A DNA stretch of 64,000 nt, taken from positions 8,535,001 to 8,599,000 of the forward strand of contig NC_092562.1 in NCBI RefSeq assembly GCF_037975245.1, given 5' to 3'. How positions within the stretch are numbered: position 1 is the first letter of the stretch; each line of letters opens with the position of its first letter. The DNA comes from Apostichopus japonicus. Taxonomy: Eukaryota > Echinodermata > Holothuroidea > Aspidochirotida > Stichopodidae. The notes under the pieces were generated by a model. That model was not told the origin of the DNA. It did not search any database and saw nothing but the letters and a program-made list of their open reading frames with translations. Shown one piece after another: positions 12,415-25,500 of the stretch. The translations under genes were made by a program, and so were the position numbers.

Positions 12415-12789
12415 CTCTAGAGCAGGAGTGGGCAACCTTTTGAATGAATGGGCCAGATATAAGGAGTGAAGAATTAACTGGGCCGCACCTGACCGACGAC
12501 CTGCTGTTGATTTCAAACCTTTGATTCCGAGGACTTTGAGGCAATAGGTGTGTGTATTCACAAAAAAACATAATGTCAATACAGTACAGTTGATAATTAA
12601 TGGAGATAATAGGCCTACCTGACAGCATCATTAGTGCCGATAAATTCTAAGCAGCTAGCTCGTTTTTTGTGATGATGTAAAATAGATCGATATTTTTTTC
12701 TCTTCTTGAGACATCTCACGGGCCGCAAAAAATCACTGGCGGGCCGCATGTAGCCTGCGGGCCATAGGTTGCCCACCCCTGCTCTAGAG
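12415..12789. mobile_element. Non-autonomous hAT element with 8-bp target duplication
   Basis: The element at 12423-12781 (359 bp) begins CAGGAGTGGGCAACCT and ends AGGTTGCCCACCCCTG, an inverted pair with one mismatch over 16 bases. It is flanked on both sides by the perfect 8-bp duplication CTCTAGAG (12415-12422 and 12782-12789). CAGGGGTGGGCAA-type ends with 8-bp duplications are characteristic of the hAT superfamily. There is no transposase frame, so it depends on an autonomous relative. It sits just beyond the 3' end of P4HTM. Confidence 0.93.
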
Positions 12790-12793
12790 TCAC

Positions 12794-12847
12794 TTTATTC
12801 AAAGCAACCCAATGTGTTTGTTCATTTCTTCTATTTTTATATTTATT
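12794..12847 (-). terminator. Candidate P4HTM polyadenylation signals
   Basis: AATAAA occurs on the minus strand at 12847-12842 and again at 12799-12794, about 420 and 470 bases beyond the P4HTM stop codon. The second is only five bases from the hAT target duplication. Either would give an ordinary 3' UTR. No transcript data are available to choose. Confidence 0.35.
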
Positions 12848-13265
12848 ATGCTCCCCCCTCCCTCCCCTTATCAATTCCTTCTATGAGTAAATCCACCAAA
12901 ATACATGTGATCACTTACTTTGAAACCAAACAAGTTTGATTTCTTACAATATTCAACTAAATCTAAATGAAAGAAAGATATTCTCTTTCTCTTTTACTGT
13001 CATTTTTCTTCCATATTTCCTTTCTTCTTTAAATATATTTATAACTATTTTATAACTAAACACTCTTTTAAGGCAAGGAATGGTTATATGCATATATATC
13101 AAGACGATTAAACGAATTAACGACTTACTACACAAGGATTTTTTAAGAGTACTGTCATATTAAATACTGGATCCATGGACATGTTGCATTGAAAATGGAC
13201 ATACCCCTCTTACCTCATTACCACCACCAATCATCGTAACAATCAAACACCACGATCGACATGGT

Positions 13266-13526
13266 TTACACCTCCACCTTGTTAATTTTGATATCTTGAT
13301 CTCTCTCTGGAGTAGCGGCGATCCACCTGTTCATTATCCATTTGTTCCCTCTTACAACAGGACATCCACCGTGCCAGGTCAACTTATCAACGGCACCCAT
13401 CCAGCCGGTGGTCTCGTTTACAAAGTGGTTGTACCAGAGGACGGCGGTCCCTTTCCTTGGAAGTAACTTCAGGTTGGCAGCTTGGCAGTAATGATTCAGG
13501 TTTCTTTTACCACTGTCTCGGAACAC
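13266..13526 (-). CDS. P4HTM: P4HTM exon 9: distal His, 2-oxoglutarate Lys and stop
   Basis: The acceptor is GTCCCATACAAATCAG. The exon contains [24 protein letters not shown], then [19 protein letters not shown], with the third iron ligand His391 and the cosubstrate-binding Lys401. It ends NKVEV with TAA at 13268-13266. The C-terminus is shorter than in the human protein. Confidence 0.96.
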   Translation of the reverse strand: MFRDSGKRNLNHYCQAANLKLLPRKGTAVLWYNHFVNETTGWMGAVDKLTWHGGCPVVRGNKWIMNRWIAATPERDQDIKINKVEV

Positions 13527-16500
13527 CTGATTTGTATGGGACAAAAAATCTTTGCTACATTAACATCCTGATCTAAATCTGTTTTCTCGCTGAAAGTCAA
13601 AAAAATCATTTCAGCGAATATATTCAAGGAACAAATATCCACAAGAAACAAAAACAAGATATACCATTACCAAGTCAGACTCCCAGTTGCCCCATAGTAA
13701 TGACACTGATGGTCTTATGACTATTGTTTTGGATTTTACTTGCAAGTTGAAATTATAGCTGCAGTTTGCATTGAAGTAAACTACCACAATATGATGCTGC
13801 CATCTTGGACCAATAAAGGAGAGATAAGGCGCCCAAAAACATGTTTAGTTAATTCACCAAAATTGCAACTATTGAAATTATCACATTATTTATCAATCTT
13901 ATAACAAAAATTGATAAGGATTTCATCAGCATAAATTGTGGGACACAAATATTTGTGCACTGAATTGAAGAGTAAGTTAATTGCCGATGAGTAGTCAAGT
14001 GATAGTAACTGTGTATATCTCTAAGTTGAGACTGTAGCTAAATAATTGGAGCATGACATACATGATGTGGTTAGAATGACAGAAAGTACCAACCTAACAC
14101 AACCTGCAGCTAAAATGCACAGCTTCAATGCTGCCCCTGTACAGCTCAAGACACTGACCAGTCAATGCAAACTTTAAGGAATTATTCTGGTTGTCCATCA
14201 GACAGCCAGGCCTTTCTTATTGTCTAAAGAACAACAAGAGCCCAACGGTCACTATGGTTCCTTGCTTAGTGGAATATTTAATTGTTGTTTGTCATCACCC
14301 AATATCATAATTATTATGCCCACATGTACCAGCAAGTAATCAACAACTCTATTCCAAGTTTGCATACAATTGGTTAAATGTCTTGGAGTTATTATAAAAC
14401 TTACTGGTTTATATATTTACGATTGACCTACTTACCTGTCTCCCCACAACCTAAACCATTCTACCGTGTCTAGTATGCCCTGGTAATCTTTTAACACTGT
14501 ACACCCTCACTGACCCTAGTGACCTCCTTCATTTTTCAATCCGAAAACACTATGAGACACAAACCAAGTAACTATATTTGCCCCCAAACGTTGAACAACC
14601 AAAAAATGTGTGCCCAAAATATTGGGCCCCACTCAACCTATAAACACAGAACAACAAGCTGGATGGTTTGTGGAAAATGGTGGTATGAATGTTTTGGTAT
14701 GAATTTTTATGTATTACTTCTGAGGAGCTGCCCAAATCATCTCTGAGCTAGAGTAGGTAATCTTTGTATTACTCTGGTTGATCAAACTATGTTGTACAAA
14801 GGCTCATATCACATAAACATGTTATAGGATTGCAACCTAGACTGATAGCGATTGTTTATAATTAATCTATTATATAGTTGTACCTAGAGACTTGAGAAAC
14901 CAACTAGAACCATTACCTCCTCATCATATGTCTCATTATTGGCCACAGGGAAAGCAGTCTCACCACCTTCCTCAACATCATTCAGGTACACCATGATGGT
15001 TGCATACCTGTAAAAGAAACAATAACTGAATATTACTAGCAACTGAATGTATCAGTAGGATAATGTATTAAACATACAGGGACTCATGTCTTATTACTAG
15101 CAACTGAATGTATCAGTAGGATAATGTATTAAACATACAGGGACTCATGTCTTATTACTAGCAACTGAATGTATCAGTAGGATAATATATCAAACATACA
15201 GGGAATCATGTCTCATTATTAGTGACATCTTATTCATGGGTACACTTTTGTTAGTCTTTCTTTCAATTTAAATTTACAAGATCAAAATGTCTGGCCCTAA
15301 AACCATGCAGTAAAATGTGCGATAATGATTAACAAGGTACACAATAGTTACAAGGATGTGGAAGCTAAGACAGAGCAAAGGACCTATTAAGGCCCGGTCA
15401 CACTATACCGATTTTTTATCGGAATACTACCCGATTTTCCCGGAGGGATCGAAACAGCCAGTTTTTTGTTCGGGTCTTCTAGCCATAGTGATAAAGGACC
15501 TGATTTGCTATCTGTTGAGCCATTCCGATGTGGAATAGCCCTCTCCTAACTTTTGATATTGACTCCGTTTCCTTTTATCGGATAGCTATCCGATTTCTCT
15601 TCCGATTTTTAACTTTTTTTGATGTGACGTCACTTCAGAATGTAGTCCGTTCCAGAACCCCTCAGATTTGGAGTAGGTATTCGAATATTCCACTGCATTC
15701 ATTACATTCACTACCACAAACCTCACTCTTCGGCCTAAAATCGGAAAAATCGGACCGTATTCCGATAAAATATCGCTGTAGTGTGACCGGGCCTTTATGA
15801 CTTTGGGTTCTCAAGCCTTCAATGAGCCAGTCTTCACAGCCAATTTACAGAAATTTGCAAATTGTCCTACAGACCTTTAATTAATTTCACATTAATTAAT
15901 TTGTGTTTTACACTTTCACCCAGAAATCTTTATTAAAGGCCATACATTGCTTTACCTTGAAAAGAAAAGAAAAATTAATCATTTTATAATAAAGCATTAG
16001 TCAATGCTGACAAATGCATTTTCAACCAGTTACAAATAGTAAAGTTTACAGCCTCATTAAAATTGTCCAAAATTATGAAACATGAACTTGTTTCTGGTTG
16101 GAGATCAGTTGCAAAAGATTGTCCCAGAGTTTGTCTGCCCTGACACCCATGTCCCCCCCCCCCCCCCCCCTTTGAATCCCTGTTCTATAAGTACCATACC
16201 ACAATTACAAATTATCATATCAGCCTGAAAGGTTGTTTTGAAAAGTACCTAGTATTAATATTGCTCATCTGTTCCACATTACACCCAATTTTATATTATG
16301 CAAGACAGGTTGAAACATTTATACCCTGTATAGCCCATTTACAGACAAGATGTGTATATTCATAATTTCAGACTTGGATTTAACAAAATCTTGGACAAAA
16401 GCTTAGAATAATGACAGGACTCAGACTACAAAACTGCTTCTCACCCAATTCCACTACATATAAAACATATAGATAAAAGAAATACTTTTAATACTCGGTT

Positions 16501-19500
16501 CTCCCAAATATGACTGGGAGTAAACATAACCTTAGGAATCCATGTACACCCATTGACATGGATCCATGTACACCCATTGACATGGATCCATGTACACCCA
16601 TTGACATGGATCCATGTACACCCATTGATATGGATCCACCTACACCCATTGACATGGATCCATGTACACCCATTGACATGGATCCATGTACACCCATTGA
16701 CATGGATCCATGTACACCCATTGATATGGATCCATGTACACCCATTGACATGGATCCATGTACACCCATTGACATTGATCCATGTACACCCATTGACATG
16801 GATCCATGTACACCCATTGACATGGATCCATGTACACCCATTGACATGGATCCATGTACACCCATTGACATGGATCCATGTACACCCATTGACATGGATC
16901 CATGTACACCCATTGACATGAATACATGTACACCCATTGACATGGATCCATGTACACCCATTGACTTGGATCCATGTACACCCATTGACATGGATCCATG
17001 TACACCCATTGACATGGATCCATGTACACCCATTGAAATGGATCCATGTACACCCATTGACATGGATCCATGTACACCCATTGACATTGTGATGGCTGCA
17101 TGCCTTCTGGTTTGCAATGTGAAGTCAACTATCACACTACTACATAGCCCATTGGCCGTAACACCTCACCTGCATATATTACATCGTTTGTGTTCTACCA
17201 TGTGACAACAAGGATACTGGAAGTCATCTCCTGAGTCATGGTGTGCGTTGTAATGTCCATCAGCTGCATAGCGAACAACCTGTATGAAACTGTGGCTGTC
17301 TATCATCATGTCTGGAAGCTGAGTTAACCGCCTGATTCTGGTAAGAAACACAGAGAGAAAGAAGATAACCAAAGTCTGGCTTCATTGTTATCAGATGAAG
17401 ATAAAACTTACTACTCCTGACTTACCGCTCCTGAGAGCGTGGTGGCTAAGGCGTCGGACTTGTGATCCAAGGATTGCTGGTTCGATTCCTGCCTAATTCA
17501 TTATGTTGTGTCCTTGGGCAAGATGCTTTATCTCACTTGCCTCTCTCCACCCAGGGGTTAAATGGGTACTTGTGAGACAACTTGTTATTGGGCGCAGTAT
17601 ATAACTGCTGCCGACTGGAGGTATTATCTCTGGGACAGGTTATCATTGACAAGGGGTATTATAACGTCTGTAAAGCCCTTTGAGACCTATCACTGGTATA
17701 ACGCGCTATATAAAAAATAAAAAATAAAAAAAGCAAATAAGGAAATTAAGATCTTTGAGCAGAACTGATACAATCTAGTTACAACTGTGATGTCATAAAC
17801 TAGTACCTCAAGATACGGTCAGTGATATAAACACTGATGTTCACTAATTTACTAATTAGTTATCATGTTTACAGTTTCAAACTTTGACTGTTAATCAGAA
17901 ATGAACCCTGACCTCACAAGGACATGAGAAGTCTTGTACTTAATAAGAAGACTTATCCACCACACCAAGTATGAAGTTCATCCAAGCTTTACAATTAAGA
18001 ATTATGATTTAGCAATATTCACATTTGATCTCCTTTCTCAAATCTAATTTGACCACAAAAATATGACAGGGTTCTTATACTCACTAAGGTGGGTCTGCGT
18101 AGTCAGTATGAAGTTCAACCACCATGTATGTTTTTCTTGAGTTAATTGTTAACATGTCAAGCTGTCGACCACAAACACGCACTTACCCGGTTACATACCT
18201 ACACAATCACACAGATTCCTTCTGCCTTTCTAACATAAAAAACATCATGTTTCCTTCTGAGGTGGTCATGCATGATCATCAATGCAGTGAACAGAAATCT
18301 TTAATTATTCCAAGCTTTGTAATTTATGTATATACTCATACTTGTCGATTCAATAAAACTGTTGAGATGTGTACATAGTAAGACCAGGCTATATATGTAT
18401 TAATGTGGACTTAGAGATCTTCAGACTCACTTGCTATACCATAGAGGTCGGTAACTTTAATAGAAGTATTACCTTGTGATGGAATACAGATATGTAGAAT
18501 TGGGTGATAACTGTCATGTCTATTGGATAATTAGATTTCTTGCACTGGCCTTCAACATATTCAGTGTTAGAATGAGGCCTGCACATATTATTCTCAACCA
18601 GCGATTACTTCTTGCCCACAACATTATGCCTAGTTACACTACCGAGTATCTACTGTAGCATGTTCAATGTTACTTTCTATCTTGGCCTTCCACAGACCAA
18701 AAATCTATTACTGTCAGGAATGATCTCCTTGAGGCTGTAGTGAAATGTCTCTATCCTACATGGTTTTCCAGACAGTAGCATTTAACCTGCACAACACTCA
18801 ATGTCTCCATGAACAGTGGAAGGACCAGCAGAATATCTTATATTATCTGTATCAGAGATAGCAAAGTGCTTGGCAACAGCAGCGCAGCAGTGATTTCAAG
18901 GTTATACATTAAAAGATTAACAGGCAAAACAGTACACATGGTCATAGGAAGTCAGACAGACAGTTCTCTGTAACAGTAAAGTAGTCTTGCTTTCTTGTGA
19001 GGATAGTCCAAATTAAAAGGAGATGAGGAGAGGTGATGGGGGAGGTGAAGGGTAGAGATGGAGGGTAGAGGTGGAGGGAGTGGTGGAGGGGAGAGGTGGA
19101 GGGGAGAGGTGAGGGGGAGAGGTGAAGAGGAGAGGTGAAGGGGGAGAGGTGAAGGGTAGTGATGGAGGGTAGAGGTGGAAGGAGTGGTGGGTAGAGGTGG
19201 AGGGGAGAGGTGAGGGGAGAGGTGAGGGGAGAGGTGAAGGGGAGAGGTGAAAGGGAGAGGTGAAGGGGAGAGGTGAAGGAGGAGGTGAAGGGGGAGAGGT
19301 GGAGGGGAGAGGTGAGGGGAGGGGTGACGGGGAGAGGTGAAGGGGAGAAGTGAAGGGGAAAGATGAAGGGGAGGGGTGAAGGGGAGAGGTGATGGGGAGA
19401 GGTAAAGGGGGAGGTGAAGGGGAGAGGTGAAGAAGGGATAAGAGGGGTCAGGGTGATGCCTTACCTTTGTTGGAAGGAATCAATCAAAGGGTCAGATATT

Positions 19501-22500
19501 TTGTCTGGATAGATCCATGCCTGACTGCTGAATCGAGATTTCTTTTCAGGTTCTTTGGCAATCAGATCATCAAGGTAGCCTTTAAACTCATATGGAGAAA
19601 CATTCTGCATCTCTTCTCTTGAAATAAATTCTGATAGAGATAACAATCACCATAGTTACAAAGACATATTAGTACAACCTTGCATGCAGACCTCATGACA
19701 GTCAAAATATGCCTAACAATGCACCATTTTATTTCACTATTTTCAGACTCCCCTGTATGGGATTCAACTACAGCCACCCCAGGGCCACAACCACTTCTTT
19801 CTAACGTTCTGGATCTTTCCAAGATTACACCCTGATACCCTACAAGTTTTAACCAAGTGAATGTATATTAGTTACCCTGCAAAAATTTGGAGTTTAATGT
19901 CCTATGCTATATTGAACACACAAGGAGTAATAAATTGAAGACTAGCATTTTCAAACGAATGAATGTTGATCTAAATTAAGAATTTTTTGTACACGTAATC
20001 CATTTGTAAAACCTTGTGCTTGGCCAGTGGAATTCAGCATGCTGAACCCACAAGGCAGCCATATCATTATAACATTTTTAAACAACTTCAACAACAAGCT
20101 CATTACTGAAATTACATAAACAGTACATCAGCTTACCTGATAAGCTTGTAAGTTCTATTTACATCATGGAATTACTAATAAGTCAAATTTTCACACTTGT
20201 ACAGATGTTTATTTACATATATTTATTTACATATATATGTGTTAGCATCCAGTCTATATATGGCAATCCCATGTTTTTATTGCCTCACCATCCTCATTCC
20301 CATCCATGGCCAAATCAGTATACCTGCAGGGAAATCAAATGAAATGACAATATTTCTCCCTTTCAAGTTATTTGGCATTTGGCTTTGAAGTACACCTGAG
20401 AATTGATTGTCATGAGAACCTTAAGGACTTCATGGGGGAACTTCCTATCATTCTTATATAGGTAAATCAATTATTCTAATCCTTCTGAATCTTCAATTTC
20501 ATATCTATCGGTACATATATTCACACACTAAGCAAACCTATGTGTGTGGATAGAATTGTCTGCCTTCCACTCTCTTTATGTAAATGGATATCTACACTGC
20601 TGTATTACAACAACAAAATGAAAAGATTTTTTTTTGGCAAAGCCTCAAGTCATTACCAGCACAGATACTGCAAAGTGTATAGACAAGGTAAGCAGTTGTT
20701 GGTTGCATTAGTGGTAATGTACTAAAGTACTGAAATAGTTAACCTCCAATCCTTGCACTAAAAAGGTCATAGTTGATTGGTCATGATTGGCAACGAGCCT
20801 AATTTGTTACATTCGTTAGTCGAAGCAACTGCTAAAAATCAGCTAGTCTGAGCCTATGATTTTCCTCATCTCCATGAAAAACAGATTCAAAAACTTTGAA
20901 ACATTGTGCTAGTAAGCTAAAAACCGTACTTCTTTCTTCCCATATGGTTTTATACTCTGTAGGCCTTTGAGCAAAATGAGACAATGTATGAATGCTGAAT
21001 TTTCCTGATTATGAAAGAAATGAACTCACAGTTTCCTCAGATCTCTCTCTACCAGATAAATATCAAATCCGTCTTCTATCGTACGTCTCATCTGCAGGAA
21101 AGAAGAAATCATGTGACCGCTGTGAATTTATTGCTCAAGGTGAGAAATGGCTACACAATCATGTTCTAGCTGTGCAACAAATGGCAAGAAAAAAAATGGA
21201 AAAAAAAACCCATTGAATGTCAAAAAACAAAACAAAATGTCAAGAAATTGGTTAGGAGATTGAAGGGTAATATGTACTACTGAAATTCAACTTGATAGCT
21301 GTGTCATGAACTCAACCAGGAATCAATTTAGCTTTTCTTTCAATTCTATTTCATAAAACTAGATGAAGCTATATGGTAACAACCACTGTCATAGCAGTAC
21401 ATCAAACCCAATGGGTCTATAGTAACTTTACTGTACAGTAGACAGTATATGTTGTATGACTTTCAAAGTCCTTGCAGTCAAGGAGAAGGATTGTGCTTAT
21501 CAAGGGGCACCCTTGACTTGCAAAACTCATATGGTTTACCACAGTTTAATAATATGAAGATTAGTACTGCATAATCTCACACATCACTTATTGGCCTCTC
21601 TGAACACACCTGCTGTTTATTTGTAGGCATAACTCACAAGGAAAATCACCAACCTACCAGCATTATTGCTGAAACATCACTACCAGCTGTTACCTGACTG
21701 TAGTTCATATATCTCACCGTAGAGAGACATTCCTGTAATGCTTGATGTTAGCTTAAGTAGTAACAGATTCAGATTTGACAACAACAACAACAAAATCAAG
21801 GGTTTAAAATGTTATTATAGCCACTTAAATGTACAAATTTACAGCTGTATGTATGCAACTTTGAAGTGAACCAATTTTGGCAGCTCTAGTTGTACATGAA
21901 CACTGCAAAAGTTAATTCACTTTTTCACAAAGTGACCGTGTGGAGCAAGCAAGTTTGTAGGGTTGGGGGACACATTCTATGCTAACAACAGTTTCATGAG
22001 AAGATATGGAACAGTTCAATTTCCTTTAGTTTATGTTAAACATGTGTGTAACGTTAGGTCAAGCTTGTCTTTCAGGAGTAGGAAAATCTCCTTTATTTTA
22101 AAAAACAAGAAAGGCCCTCTGTTAATTAACCCCCCCCCCCCCAAAAAAAAAAAAAAACAGTGCATAAATCATTTCCTTGTACTGAAATGGAATGTTCAGC
22201 AAATAGCTTAGTATTTACCTCATTAGTAATCTTTCCTCACAAAAATTACTGAATTTATATGAAGGTAGATCTGAAAATGCTGTTGTTTTAAACAGCATGC
22301 CTCTGTGTTCGATATAAAAATAGAATGCAAGTATATTTTTTATATATTCCTTCCATCTTCCCTGCAGATTTGACTCTGAGAAAATGAAGTTCCTTTCCCC
22401 ACTGAGTGGTTTATTCTGCCATTTTTCTTTTATATTATGAGATTAACTGTAGGTCTGATTTTGCAAATTCAAACCATAATTTGCTTTTCCTCGCATTCAG

Positions 22501-25500
22501 TTCTACTTGGCAATATTCACCATGAGTGTCGTTGTACAAAAATAGTTTGTACACGGATCAGTGTTGAAGGTATGTACTCTCCTCCAAACTTATACTGATT
22601 AAAAATTGTCAACTATGAAATTACATGAAATTATATAGCAGTTTTGCTGGTTGCAACCTTCATGAACAATTGTGTTTTTAATAGAACATGTTGTATTTTA
22701 TATGGTACCACACAAATGAACTCTGAATCAATCTCTGATTTGAAGTCCATATCCAGCTGAGAACAAACAGGTTGGAGATCACCACCTGTCAACAGGCAGC
22801 TTCCATAGAGACCAACCACAGTACAACCAGTAATAACTGTGTATGTGGCAATTGAAGCAATTGAACCTTTCTAGGTGTCTACTATCTGCCAGCTCTGTGT
22901 ATTCCTTTAGCACAACAGGACTTATGCGGTAGTTAGTAGTTTGCAAGGTACCTAATCAATGTTCCTCTAATGACAATGGTTATTACAAACTTATAAGCAA
23001 TAGTTCTCATACCCCTACAAAAACAATTCAATAACTTAAAGCTGTTCATCAGAATATCCCCCCCCCCCCAATTAAAAGTTGACTTGACATATGTTATTTT
23101 GATGATTCAGCAAGCTGCATATAACAACCTTCCAGACAATTGTGAATGCTGTTTGATCAATCACTGGGCAATCAGTTATCTCAGAAGATTTCAGGCACAA
23201 TTTGGATTCCTTACAGCTATTTCATGATCTGACACTCAAGTCTCTGTCCACATAACACTTCACAAGCAATGAAACATATCTCAAACAGGGAAGTATAGAA
23301 GTATAGAACTTGCAGCTTGAACAAACTTTCTTCAAGATAATGATTGACAATAAGAGCTAACTGAACTGAAGTGTGCCTCTCAAACGATTTCAAGTTTGAC
23401 TACTAAGATGAGGTAAAGAATACTTATAGAATGTTTCCAGTTCCTTGACTACGAACATATCCAAATGTGACCACCCGGGGGAAAAGATGCTGTTTCGCAG
23501 CAACCAGACAGTCTCAAATATCAATTCAATCTTGAACAGATTATCAGCCTGCATGCTATCAACTTGCAAAATATCAATATTTTTGCATAAGGACATTACT
23601 GTAGAGTTACTCACAATACTGTTGTCTACATACTGTTTTACTGCCAAAATGTGATTATGTGACAACATCTTGGCATGGAGGTTTGACTGTCCTAATAACC
23701 AGGGATTTCTATTTAATACTGCTATACAGTAGTGCTGTTAGATTAGAGTGGATCAGCACTTCCAACTTGCCGTCGCAGTTGCATTAGCCAATGATGCAAT
23801 ACTCTTTAGTATAATTACAAGACAAAATCACAAACATTGCAAGTGGTGAATATTTAATTTACACAAATTCGGCATTACTAAACCATTAATTGCAACATTC
23901 AAGGACTGTAGTTGCACATTAACATAGCATTGAAATAAAATAAGACAAGTCCCGAAACTGTGGGTTCAAACAGGGGTGTCAATCTGAATTGAAAGTAGGG
24001 GGGGGGGGGTTTGTACATAAGTGACCGATGTATGACTTTCTGGCAAATTTGGAAGCACTACTTGTTCAAGTAGTTTTACACCAATCTGATACATCATCCA
24101 CAAACCATGCCTCTATGGAAACCAAACACACACATGCACCCAATAGGCAAGACATAAATGAAGAGGACATAACAAAGCATAAAGTCTACTCATGCACTGA
24201 AACCCATAGAGTAGCCAACTTCTGTGTCTGTTACCTCAGTTAGGCTTAGTCTCTGATCTCCATCTAGATCGAGAAGTCTCATCGACGGGTTAGATTGTTC
24301 CTGGTTGTGCGTAGAACTAGACTGCAAGCCTTGCTTCTCGGCTAGTTGAATCACATGATTACATTCCTCTTCGGTGAAGAAATCCTCCACCTCTGCAGGG
24401 CAAAAGAGATGGGACATTGTACTAGGAGACCTGACAATAACCCTTGAGTTGTGGGAGTACTTGCAGGCACTAAATTCAGTATACGATAGCTAATTTGATT
24501 GAAATGCGGACAGGGTTTGGTAAATGAACTCCTTATGTAAGTGGTGGGTTTTATAAACAGTCCTTTTGTCTTTATCGATCATTAAAAACTTCATTAACAT
24601 AACTTACAAATACTTTTTTCAACAACATGAGATGGTACACATAATCATCTTACACTGCAACTTGTATAATTACATCACTACACTATGATGAAAAGTGAGT
24701 TTATTTAGACCATGTTGGTTAAAGCAATGTTAACTCTATAACCTCTGTAAACTGTAATAAATGATATGTTATAAGCAGAGGTATGTTAGACCTCATGAAA
24801 CTCCATCTACAGACTTAACAAGACTGATATGTATGATCACAATCTTGCAAAGCAACAACTCTTTCAATCATACAGATAATATATTTAATACAATCCCCAG
24901 AACTCATAAAAAGAACCTTTAACCAAGATTTGTAATCAGATTGTCTGGCAAATTATGAAATCAGTGGATATAATGTTGGAAGAAGTAGCTACAGACACAG
25001 CCAGAGCTCTGTCTGTTTAGTTATTGGTATAGTATTAGCCTCCAGTTAACTTACTGTAGCTTACTAGAAGAACCTGGGAACCTCAAGGAACTTTTGACTT
25101 TCAACAACCTGCAAAAGGATGCTCGTAATCAGCAATCCAAATCTGTATATAGCTAGTAGCATGTCAGTGCTAATAGGGACAATGTAAGAATTAACAAAGG
25201 CTGGATTTTAGAATAGATACATAACAGCTTGTGGAACAGAGCAAAGCAATCTAACTCACCCAGCTTTGTAACTGATAATACTGTTGATACTGCAGCTTAT
25301 TATTCACTTTATTTGCATCAGTGCACTCAATGCATTGTACTAGAATTTATCATTTCATACTACAACACACTGCTTTTGCTGAAATGATGTTGCTATGGAT
25401 TTGAAAAATAATTTAACTGAGTACAAAGTGTGACAGGATGTTACTTTATTTTTATAAGTTGTGATCATGGTAACTAAGTGCAACATTAGACAATCTTTTC

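Larger units (their letters stand above)
15008..17169 (-). other. P4HTM intron 7
   Basis: This 2.16-kb intron holds the 61-bp repeat, the Harbinger-like MITE, a C-run at 16152-16170 and the 24-bp minisatellite. No exon-like sequence was seen in the remainder. Confidence 0.7.
17338..19464 (-). other. P4HTM intron 6
   Basis: This 2.13-kb intron holds the SINE at 17425-17740 and the purine minisatellite at 19022-19440. Nothing else could be supported between about 17740 and 19020. Confidence 0.65.

Noticed and set aside
16540-17085. A CRISPR-like array of regular repeats
   Set aside because: Units are contiguous with no unique spacers, the DNA is eukaryotic, and no cas-like genes are present.
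16488-17205. Long repeat proteins on both strands (231 and 215 residues)
   Set aside because: They follow from a 24-base unit that is a multiple of three and free of stops in several frames. The array lies inside a P4HTM intron and shows no start context, splice partners or codon bias.
19635-20140. Donor-like ATCAG|GTAAGC at about 20137-20130 as an extra P4HTM exon
   Set aside because: The frame needed to join exon 6 contains a stop only a few codons upstream and no acceptor precedes it. The 35-base exon at 20289-20323 completes the EF-hand instead.
22631-23668. Minus-strand frames at 22631-22819 and 23390-23668 as missing P4HTM exons
   Set aside because: They show no EF-hand or hydroxylase pattern, and exons 3 and 4 already join in matching phase with the expected length.
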